From contig PCTW01000023.1 of the NCBI GenBank assembly GCA_002786715.1, forward strand, positions 34,109 to 73,221: DNA of 39,113 nucleotides, given 5' to 3'. The notes beneath the pieces are model-generated. The model did not search any database, was not told where the DNA came from, and saw only the letters and a program-made list of their open reading frames with translations. This document shows positions 32,866 to 39,113 of this stretch, in pieces. Source of the DNA: Bdellovibrio sp. CG22_combo_CG10-13_8_21_14_all_39_27. GTDB taxonomy: Bacteria; Bdellovibrionota; Bacteriovoracia; Bacteriovoracales; Bacteriovoracaceae. The position numbers and the translations under genes were made by a program. The stretch's first letter is position 1. Each line of letters starts with the position of its first letter.

Positions 32866-33417
32866 ATGGAAGCTATTTTAAATTCATTTGCTTTGGTTGC
32901 AGTATCCGAAATAGGTGATAAAACACAGCTCTTGTCATTTGTCCTTGCAAGTCGCTTTAAAAAACCTTGGCCTATTATTTTGGGGATATTGATAGCCACT
33001 ATATTAAATCATGGGCTCGCTTCATATGTGGGAGTGGCAAGTTTTAACTTTATTCCAGCTGAGTATCACAAATGGATTCTCTCTTTTGTTTTTTTAGTTT
33101 TTGGCTTTTGGATATTGATTCCTGATAAAGAAGACGAGGTTAAACAAGAAAATAAGTATGGTGCTTTTCTCACGAGCCTCTTCCTTTTTTTTATAGCCGA
33201 AATGGGAGATAAAACTCAGCTCGCTACAATCGCATTAGGTGCGCAGTACCATAGCACAGTCGCAGTTACGATTGGGACGACCTTTGGAATGCTCGCTGCA
33301 AATGTTCCTGCTGTTTTTATGGGGGATAAAATATTAAAATATGTGCCTTTGAAAAGAGTAAGACAAATTGCTTTTTGCCTTTTTCTCTTCTTTGCAATAT
33401 ATATTGTACTAAATTAA
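32866..33417 (+). CDS. UPF0016/GDT1 (TMEM165) family cation exporter, Mn-type
   Basis: A 183-aa membrane protein of two related halves. Each has the family motif E-x-G-D-K-T: SEIGDKTQ near the N-terminus and AEMGDKTQ in the middle. Bacterial members export Mn2+ (MneA/MntX-like); eukaryotic ones carry Ca/Mn. It starts 2 bases after dmeF, suggesting joint expression. Length is usual for the bacterial form. Confidence 0.88.
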   Translation: MEAILNSFALVAVSEIGDKTQLLSFVLASRFKKPWPIILGILIATILNHGLASYVGVASFNFIPAEYHKWILSFVFLVFGFWILIPDKEDEVKQENKYGAFLTSLFLFFIAEMGDKTQLATIALGAQYHSTVAVTIGTTFGMLAANVPAVFMGDKILKYVPLKRVRQIAFCLFLFFAIYIVLN

Positions 33418-33484
33418 GAAACTCTTCCCATCTAAATCATTTTTATCACTTCTTTATCAATTGAATTCATGTAAAATACTTTTA

Positions 33485-34465
33485 ATGAGAATTGTTTCGT
33501 TATGTATTGCTATATTCAGTATTTTTCTGAGTTTGAATGCTCATTCAGAGTCTTTCTTTCGTTTTCGCTATTCAATTGAAGAAAAATCAACTCTTGGCCA
33601 AGTTTTAAATAAATTTACCAATAAAAACGTCAATTTTAAAAATGAATCACCTTCAATACTCAAAACGAAAAGTCAAAATCCCAACGTCGTAAATTGGAAT
33701 TACTTAGAGACAGGATTAGCTTTTGATATCTATTTAGAAAAAAAATTGGCGAGTAAGAAAGCAATTGCCGAATATATAAAGAGAAAAGATAGAACAAAAG
33801 TTGTAGTCAAAAGGAATAGACAATATCAACTTAATGTTTTCTATATGGCTTCGAATGGAATTTTCCAACAAAGCAATCAAAGCAAATCTGTGAAAATTGA
33901 ATTCAAACAATATTCACCTTATACTTTTGGAATAGGCTATAATTACTTATTTAAGAATAAGCCTTATCAATGGGTGTCTTCGCTCTATTTATCGCATCTT
34001 GAGACGGCCTCTACGAATTTTGATCAAAATGTTAGTTTACAACCCGAAATTGGCTTTAATCTCTATTTTCAATACGACGAATATAAACGTAAGAATTCTT
34101 ATTATTTTGGTTTTGATTACGAAAGATTCAATACTTTCAATCTCCCTACTTTGGAATCCTCCAGTATTTCAGTTGTCGACCTTAATTTTGTTTCTTATTT
34201 AACAGCAGGACTTGCAAGTTCATTTGCCATTTTTAAATTACCTGTTTATTTCAAGTTCTCTGTTTCTAAAAGTCTCACTTATGAGAGAAAATTTTCTAGT
34301 AGCGAAGGCATTTCTCACTTAAGTGGTTTTAAAGCTATTGTTTTCTTTTCGACTCCTATCGGAGGTAAATGGACCTTCAATCTCATGCAAAAGTACCACA
34401 GTTTTTCTGGAGATGAGAAACTATCAACCATAAGATATGGGGCAGGGTTTGGTTATGTCTTTTGA
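33485..34465 (+). CDS. Outer-membrane beta-barrel protein with a LysM-like N-terminal segment
   Basis: A 326-aa protein. The ATG at 33485 starts a signal peptide (MRIVSLCIAIFSIFLSLNAHS). Residues about 23-80 (RYSIEEKSTLGQVLNKFTNK, then NPNVVNWNYLETGLAFDIYL) resemble a LysM-like unit. The rest is made of alternating amphipathic strands and ends in Phe (GFGYVF), the usual outer-membrane barrel signature. It may grip peptidoglycan and span the outer membrane. Function unknown. It overlaps the terC start by 11 bases, so the two are cotranscribed. Confidence 0.65.
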   Translation: MRIVSLCIAIFSIFLSLNAHSESFFRFRYSIEEKSTLGQVLNKFTNKNVNFKNESPSILKTKSQNPNVVNWNYLETGLAFDIYLEKKLASKKAIAEYIKRKDRTKVVVKRNRQYQLNVFYMASNGIFQQSNQSKSVKIEFKQYSPYTFGIGYNYLFKNKPYQWVSSLYLSHLETASTNFDQNVSLQPEIGFNLYFQYDEYKRKNSYYFGFDYERFNTFNLPTLESSSISVVDLNFVSYLTAGLASSFAIFKLPVYFKFSVSKSLTYERKFSSSEGISHLSGFKAIVFFSTPIGGKWTFNLMQKYHSFSGDEKLSTIRYGAGFGYVF

Positions 34466-35168
34466 TGCTATCATCGCTTTATTTACTCTTACTGCCATGG
34501 AAACAGTTCTTGGTATCGACAATATTGTTTTTATCTCAATCCTCGTGGCGAGAGTAAGTGAAGAAAATAGAGACAAAGTTCGACAATTGGGAATTTCTCT
34601 CGCCTTGATTTTAAGATTGGGTCTTTTGTTTTCTATTTCATGGGTTATGGGTTTGACTCAACCCATTTTCTCATTAGCTTCATATGAATTTTCAGGTCGC
34701 AGTCTTATCTTGCTTGCAGGCGGTCTTTTTCTTATCGGTAAATCTACCTTTGAAATTCATCATAAAGTGGAGGGGGAGCCCGAGTCTGAAATTGCACAAA
34801 AGGAGGCAAAAGCTTCTGCCATAAGCATACTCCTTCAAATTTTAGTGTTGGATATTGTTTTCTCATTAGATTCCGTAATAACTGCTGTCGGTATGGCTTC
34901 TCAAATAGGGATCATGGTAGCTGCCATGGTGATATCGATGATCATTATGTTGATCAGTGCGAAGGGAATTGGAGATTTTGTAGATAGGCACCCAACTATT
35001 AAAATATTGGCCCTATCATTTCTTTTGTTAATCGGAGTGATGTTAACTGTAGAAGGAATGGGAGGTCACGTTTCAAAAGGTTATATATATTTCGCCATGG
35101 CCTTTTCTTTAACTGTTGAACTTCTTAATATGAGATTTAGAGCAAAAAGACTTAGTTCACGAAATTAA
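34455..35168 (+). CDS. TerC family integral membrane protein
   Basis: A 237-aa protein with about seven spans. The ATG at 34455 (MSFDAIIALFTLTAMETVLGIDNIVF) is typical of TerC/Alx; an upstream ATG at 34437 is inside the barrel gene. Acidic motifs GIDNIVF and FSLDSVITAVG lie in membrane spans. Known relatives, such as Alx, export Mn2+ or are tied to tellurite resistance. Its place after DmeF and GDT1 genes supports a divalent-metal role. Its 3' end overlaps the convergent GNAT gene by 17 bases. Confidence 0.88.
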   Translation: MSFDAIIALFTLTAMETVLGIDNIVFISILVARVSEENRDKVRQLGISLALILRLGLLFSISWVMGLTQPIFSLASYEFSGRSLILLAGGLFLIGKSTFEIHHKVEGEPESEIAQKEAKASAISILLQILVLDIVFSLDSVITAVGMASQIGIMVAAMVISMIIMLISAKGIGDFVDRHPTIKILALSFLLLIGVMLTVEGMGGHVSKGYIYFAMAFSLTVELLNMRFRAKRLSSRN

Positions 35169-35991
35169 TGTGACGACTTTCAGAGACCCACTGATAGCCA
35201 ATCTTCTGATAAATCGCGTTTGATGTTGGATTTTTTAAATCAGTAAAAAGGTTACACTTAGATTTTCCTGAATCGAGAATTTGCTGAGATAAGGCTGCAA
35301 CAACTTGGCTTGCGTAACCTTTTCCTCTTTTCTCAGGTGGAGTATAGACAAGAGAAACGCAGGCTGCATTTTTGGATTCGCGACTACGACCCGCCATCGA
35401 AACAATTTGTTCATTTTCATCTTTCCAAAAGAAAAGACTTTTATTTAAAATTTGAATTTCCCAAGATTTTTGCGCTGTCTTTTCGGGTTGTTTATCTTCA
35501 GGAAAACATTCTTCAACAAATCCTTTGATCATCTGAAGGGCAATCGTTTGATCTTTAACTTGAACTTGATGAAGCTTACCAACTTGTTTGAGTGGTGGAA
35601 TGACTTTTGTAAGTTCATAAACACCTTGCTCCATGGCCGTCGTCTTTCCTATTCCTAATTGCTTTGTCCATTCTTGAGCAAAGATCAGGGCACTTTCTTT
35701 AGGGCCAACGACACCCGAGAGTTTGGTATTTAAAGAATGAAGATAAGTGATAAGCTCTTTAATTGACTCAGAACTCATTTGAGTTATGGCAAGTGGACGA
35801 TCATCATTTGAACGAAGTGCCTGACCTCCCTCCGTCAGGGAAAGAAAGAGAGTATTGTCAAAGGGCCGTTTTGCATTTGAAATAGCATCGGCCAATCCTA
35901 ATATTAGATTATTTTCAGATTCTCTTTCCAATAATTGAGATTCATTCTCTTTTAAAAATTCTGAAACATTTTGATATTGTATACAAGTCAT
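35152..35991 (-). CDS. GNAT family N-acetyltransferase
   Basis: A 279-aa protein. The C-terminal GNAT domain (about 165-275) has SLVYTPPEKRGKGYASQVV (acetyl-CoA motif, RGKGYA) and LKNPTSNAIYQKIGYQWV. The N-terminal half is helical and less familiar; it may be a second, degenerate GNAT unit. Substrate unknown. The gene overlaps terC by 17 bases at its 3' end and diverges from the EamA gene. Confidence 0.85.
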   Translation of the reverse strand: MTCIQYQNVSEFLKENESQLLERESENNLILGLADAISNAKRPFDNTLFLSLTEGGQALRSNDDRPLAITQMSSESIKELITYLHSLNTKLSGVVGPKESALIFAQEWTKQLGIGKTTAMEQGVYELTKVIPPLKQVGKLHQVQVKDQTIALQMIKGFVEECFPEDKQPEKTAQKSWEIQILNKSLFFWKDENEQIVSMAGRSRESKNAACVSLVYTPPEKRGKGYASQVVAALSQQILDSGKSKCNLFTDLKNPTSNAIYQKIGYQWVSESRHINFVN

Positions 35992-36066
35992 TAGCTGATT
36001 CTCGTGTTTGGATTCCTATTATATTTAAGGTATCTTTGAAGTGTACAGTCTTAAAGAGAGAACTAT

Positions 36067-36504
36067 ATGATAATTGGTAGTTGGAAAATCTTTGCCCTCC
36101 TTTCCGCTTTTTTCGCCGCATTAACTGCCATCTTTGGAAAGATAGGTGTGACAGGCATCGATTCCAATTTTGCAACTTTTATTCGCACTGTGGTTATACT
36201 CATTTTTATTTCACTCATGCTCATTTTTGGTGAATTTAAATTTTCAACCTTTAAAGATTTAACACCTCATCAGATTGCATTTTTAGTTTTATCTGGTCTT
36301 TGTACAGGATTTTCTTGGCTTTGTTATTATCGTGCCCTTCAACTTGGTCCAGCTTCATCAGTTGCTCCTGTCGATAAGCTCAGTGTGGCTTTTGCTATTT
36401 TATTGGCTTGGATTTTCCTGGGGGAAAAGATGACAATGAATACAGCTGTTGGTGGAGCTTTAATCGTTGTCGGTTCCATTATCATCCTCCTTGGTACTTT
36501 ATGA
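36067..36504 (+). CDS. Half-size EamA/DMT-type transporter
   Basis: A 145-aa membrane protein with about five spans and one EamA repeat (SAFFAALTAIFGKIGVTGID, then PVDKLSVAFAILLAWIFLGEK). Most family members have two repeats, so this one probably works as a dimer. Substrate unknown. The pentapeptide-repeat gene starts within its stop codon (ATGA, 4-base overlap). Confidence 0.85.
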   Translation: MIIGSWKIFALLSAFFAALTAIFGKIGVTGIDSNFATFIRTVVILIFISLMLIFGEFKFSTFKDLTPHQIAFLVLSGLCTGFSWLCYYRALQLGPASSVAPVDKLSVAFAILLAWIFLGEKMTMNTAVGGALIVVGSIIILLGTL

Positions 36505-37085
36505 ATTACTATGATGAATTTAAAATAACGGTGAAGAATATCGACGAATTTGAATTTGTCGAAAGCGAATTCATTGATTGTTCTTTCGAAGGAATTGACT
36601 TTCAAAATCAAGATTTGAAGAGATGTAAATTCGTTGAATGCCAATTTAACTATTGTAACCTTTCAAATGCTAAAATTTCATTTTCAACTTTTCGAGAAGT
36701 TACCTTTAAAGAGTCAAAAATGGTAGGTTTGAATTGGACAACAACTCAAGCCATTAGTGATATCGCTTTTGATCACTGTAAGCTTGATAACTCAGTCTTT
36801 CAGGGTTTAAAAATTAATGGATTTAAATTTATAAACTGTTCAGTAATCAATTGCGATTTTTCCGAATCTCATTTGCAGAAAGCTAGTTTTAAAGGATCCG
36901 ATTTAAGTCTTGCGCAATTTAATAATGCAAACCTCGAATCTGCCGATCTCACCAATTGCTCGAACTATTTTATTAATCCCTTGTTCACTAAACTTAAAAA
37001 AGCTAGATTTAGCTTTCCTGAAGCGATTTCTCTTTTGGAAGCTCAAGATATTAAAATTGAATACTCTGAAAAGGACATTATTTGA
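36501..37085 (+). CDS. Pentapeptide-repeat protein
   Basis: A 194-aa protein. ATG 36501 overlaps the EamA stop by 4 bases. Tandem A(D/N)LXX-type repeats run from about 25 to 160 (DCSFEGIDFQNQDLKRCKF, CNFDFSE-like units and ANLESADLTNC). They would form a right-handed quadrilateral beta-helix. Some such proteins (Qnr, MfpA) mimic DNA and shield gyrase, others have no known role. This one cannot be assigned. It overlaps the DUF188 gene by 4 bases (TTGA). Confidence 0.85.
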   Translation: MNYYDEFKITVKNIDEFEFVESEFIDCSFEGIDFQNQDLKRCKFVECQFNYCNLSNAKISFSTFREVTFKESKMVGLNWTTTQAISDIAFDHCKLDNSVFQGLKINGFKFINCSVINCDFSESHLQKASFKGSDLSLAQFNNANLESADLTNCSNYFINPLFTKLKKARFSFPEAISLLEAQDIKIEYSEKDII

Positions 37086-37534
37086 AAATCTGGATTGACG
37101 CTGATGCTTGCCCGAAAGTGATTAAAGAAGTGATTTTTAAAACTTCAATGAGGCTCAATTTAAAAGTTGTCATGGTGGCGAATTCTCAGATGTTCACTCC
37201 GCCTAGTCCTTTAATTACTTTAGTTCAAGTTGATAAAGGTGCTAATATTGCCGACTTCTATATTGTTGAGCATGCAGACCCAAGTGACTTGATCATTACT
37301 GCCGATATTCCCCTTGCCGCTTTAATCGTCGAAAAAGGGGCATTGGCGATTAATCCTCGAGGAGAGGTTTATACCGAAGATAATATAGGGGAGCGACTTT
37401 CGATGCGCGACTTTATGAAGGAGCTTCGAGACGGAGGTGGACTTATAACCAGTGGCCCAGATGTCTTTGGCCCTAAGGATAAAGAGAAGTTCGCGAATTC
37501 ACTCAATAGCATTCTCACCAAGATCATGAAGTAA
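37082..37534 (+). CDS. YaiI/YqxD family (DUF188) protein
   Basis: A 150-aa protein with the family start KIWIDADACPKVIKEVIFKTS, then VDKGANIADFYIVEHADPSDLIITADIPLA and GEVYTEDNIGERLSMRDFMKELRD. The fold is related to PIN/NYN nucleases, with conserved Asp residues in DADACP and ADIPLA, but the activity is unproven. A TTG start at 37082 is used: it overlaps the preceding stop (TTGA), and the family begins at exactly this residue. Confidence 0.88.
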   Translation: MKIWIDADACPKVIKEVIFKTSMRLNLKVVMVANSQMFTPPSPLITLVQVDKGANIADFYIVEHADPSDLIITADIPLAALIVEKGALAINPRGEVYTEDNIGERLSMRDFMKELRDGGGLITSGPDVFGPKDKEKFANSLNSILTKIMK

Positions 37535-37612
37535 TTTTGTAGAACCTTGACATGTTCATTGGGATAGGGGACAAAGGCTTATCATCATCTGAACAGGCTT
37601 TATTTTTATTGC

Positions 37613-37639
37613 TACTACCGTTGTTTGGATTAGGTAGTA
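37613..37639 (+). promoter_or_regulatory. Hairpin in the 5' region of rhlE
   Basis: TACTACC (37613-37619) pairs with GGTAGTA (37633-37639) across a 13-base loop, 25 bases before the rhlE start. The stem is short. It could end the DUF188 transcript weakly or lie in the rhlE leader. The rest of 37535-37664 shows no gene. Confidence 0.3.
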
Positions 37640-37664
37640 ACGATAGTAAAAAATAAGGTTTATC

Positions 37665-38807
37665 ATGACTGATTTCAATTCGTTTTCATTACTCCCCACT
37701 ATTCTCGAAGCACTGGCAAACAAAGGCTATACAAGCCCTACCCCGATTCAAGAACAAGCGATTCCCCATCTTTTAAATGGCCGTGACCTTTTAGGTATAG
37801 CTCAAACGGGGACTGGAAAAACTGCTGCTTTTTCATTACCTATTATTAATCGACTTTTTACAGATAAGAAGAAGGCAAAGCCTGCAAGAATGAGATCGCT
37901 GATCTTAACTCCGACGAGAGAGCTTGCTGCCCAAATCAATGACAATGTTAAGACTTATTCTAAAGGCCTAGGACTTAAGAGCGCTGTTATCTACGGCGGA
38001 GTTGCTCAGAAACCCCAAGTTGAAGCTATGGTCAGAGGCGTGGATATCTTGATTGCCACTCCAGGACGTCTTCTCGATTTAATTAATGAAGGACATGTTC
38101 TCTTTGATCAACTTGAAGTTTTTGTTCTCGATGAAGCTGATCGTATGCTCGATATGGGTTTCATTCGCGATATTGAAAAAATTGTGAAGCTCTTACCTGC
38201 AGTCAGACAAACGATGCTCTTTTCAGCAACTATGCCTAACGATATTGCAAGAATTGCCAATAAGTTGCTTAAGAATCCAGAAAGAGTTGAGGTCACTCCT
38301 GAATCAACCACAGTTGAAAAGATTGAGCAAAAGGTGAATATGATTGATGGGACCTTAAAGCCTATCTTTTTAAAGCATATTTTAAAAGATCAGAGCATCA
38401 AAAGTGTTTTGGTTTTCACCAGAACGAAGCATGGTGCAGATAGAGTGGTAAGACACTTGGAAAAAGATCGTATCCAGTCTGCAGCCATTCATGGAAACAA
38501 GTCCCAAAATGCCAGAGAACGTGCTCTAGGCGATTTTAAGGCAGGTAAAATAAGAGTTTTAGTTGCCACAGACATTGCTGCTCGTGGAATCGATATTAGT
38601 CAGGTTAGTCATGTTATCAACTACAATCTTCCTGAAGATCCCAAAAGTTATGTTCACCGTATTGGTAGAACGGCCAGAGCAGGACGTAGTGGTGTCGCCA
38701 TTAGTTTTTGTGATGAGAGTGAAGTTAAATTTTTAAAGGGAATTGAAAAGTTAATTAATATCAAAATCCCTGTCGATAAGTCTCATCTTTCAATGCATCG
38801 AAACTAA
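37665..38807 (+). CDS. rhlE: DEAD-box RNA helicase, RhlE-like
   Basis: A 380-aa protein with the full set of motifs: Q motif (GYTSPTPIQEQAIP), AQTGTGKT, PTRELA, DEAD (VLDEADRML), SAT, then VLVFTRTKHGADRV and HRIGRTARAG. It unwinds RNA with ATP, in ribosome assembly or RNA decay, often important in the cold. The C-terminal tail is short. An AAGG ribosome-binding site lies before the ATG. It is followed by a strong terminator. Confidence 0.92.
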   Translation: MTDFNSFSLLPTILEALANKGYTSPTPIQEQAIPHLLNGRDLLGIAQTGTGKTAAFSLPIINRLFTDKKKAKPARMRSLILTPTRELAAQINDNVKTYSKGLGLKSAVIYGGVAQKPQVEAMVRGVDILIATPGRLLDLINEGHVLFDQLEVFVLDEADRMLDMGFIRDIEKIVKLLPAVRQTMLFSATMPNDIARIANKLLKNPERVEVTPESTTVEKIEQKVNMIDGTLKPIFLKHILKDQSIKSVLVFTRTKHGADRVVRHLEKDRIQSAAIHGNKSQNARERALGDFKAGKIRVLVATDIAARGIDISQVSHVINYNLPEDPKSYVHRIGRTARAGRSGVAISFCDESEVKFLKGIEKLINIKIPVDKSHLSMHRN

Positions 38808-39104
38808 GCTATTTTTTTTGTAAAAGTGATTGATTGGAGCTTATTGCTCCAATCTTTTTCTATTCTTGTGAGTTTCTCTCCGCCGAAGAAAATCATCATG
38901 GCATGACTAGTAAGATCGTACTATCAAAGACTTAAAACAATTATCTCTGACATGTCTCTGCCCAATCACAAGTCGCAAGTACATGTCCCCAATAGTGATC
39001 TCCCTAATTCGTCTTCTTTTGAATTATCAGAACACAGTGTTTAAAACGCCTTCATTGAAACAATCACTCGCATCAAACGCGAGACAAATACTTTGGAGGA
39101 TACC
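38808..39104. other. 297-bp intergenic region after rhlE
   Basis: Apart from the rhlE terminator I see no gene. ACATGT occurs twice (38950 and 38981) with similar flanks ending in cccaat. The segment before 39105 should hold the promoter of the next gene, but I cannot name one with confidence. Confidence 0.4.
38832..38859 (+). terminator. Terminator of rhlE
   Basis: GATTGGAGC and GCTCCAATC form a perfect 9-bp stem with loop TTATT, followed directly by TTTTT. Confidence 0.9.
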
Positions 39105-39113
39105 ATGAAATTG
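39105..39113 (+). CDS. Start of a gene cut by the window end
   Basis: ATG AAA TTG follows a strong ribosome-binding site (GGAGGA) at 39095-39100. Only the first three codons (M-K-L) are visible. It may open a signal peptide, but the product cannot be known. Confidence 0.6.

Noticed and set aside
1-39113. CRISPR array, tRNA, rRNA, transposon or prophage
   Set aside because: No regularly spaced repeats, no clover-leaf or rRNA-like sequence, and no transposase, integrase or phage structural proteins were seen.

Overview
The window is 39 kb of ordinary-looking chromosome from a low-GC Gram-negative bacterium, most likely a Bdellovibrionota member near the Bacteriovoracales. This placement is inferred from gene content. 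There are many small secreted Cys-containing proteins, lipoproteins and an outer-membrane barrel. There is also a TIGR02147/DUF4423-like regulator (a type common in Bdellovibrio-like bacteria) and two secreted cell-wall-lytic enzyme candidates. I found no rRNA, tRNA, CRISPR array, insertion sequence or phage. Genes are tightly packed, with several 4-nt stop/start overlaps and convergent overlaps.

Layout. 1-1259: 3' part of a YfbK-type VWA protein. 1350-2950: a DUF2799 lipoprotein, a DUF302 protein, and an ArsR-type repressor with two palindromic operators, a promoter that predicts a leaderless mRNA, and a 37-aa Cys-rich peptide. 3001-7853: two small secreted proteins, rlmF, yaeQ, a SWIB protein, pirin, and a methyltransferase-glyoxalase fusion. 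7854-11536: a secreted protein flanked by clustered GTTAAC sites, a membrane-anchored HTH regulator with a predicted periplasmic domain, and a DsbA/DsbB pair. 11537-20326: a gene-poor gap with a possible decayed ORF, a GH25 lysozyme lipoprotein, a B12/radical-SAM protein, secreted proteins, a methyltransferase mini-operon, SelO, and a lysozyme-fold-like secreted protein. 20513-25114: a four-gene catabolic operon. 25230-35168: a metal-homeostasis block. 35152-39113: GNAT, EamA, pentapeptide-repeat, DUF188 and RhlE genes, and the first codons of another gene.

How genes work together. The operon at 20513-25114 joins a glutamine-synthetase-like ligase, an iron alcohol dehydrogenase, a C26 gamma-glutamyl hydrolase and an aldehyde dehydrogenase. 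This is the logic of the Puu putrescine route, but an alcohol dehydrogenase stands where the amine oxidase should be. It therefore predicts gamma-glutamyl-protected oxidation of an amino alcohol such as ethanolamine. The block at 25230-35168 encodes a CusCBA-type Cu/Ag efflux pump with all three CusA methionines visible. It continues with a catalase-fold-like secreted protein, a DmeF-type Co/Ni exporter, a GDT1/UPF0016 Mn-type exporter, a LysM-like/beta-barrel outer-membrane protein and a TerC protein. No regulator gene lies inside this block. A hairpin covering the dmeF ribosome-binding site and start codon suggests control at translation.

The best candidates for new biology are the amino-alcohol operon, the membrane-tethered HTH regulator with its neighbouring GTTAAC cluster, the leaderless auto-repressing arsR unit, and the dmeF hairpin. 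All functions are read from sequence motifs recalled from known families; no database search was run.
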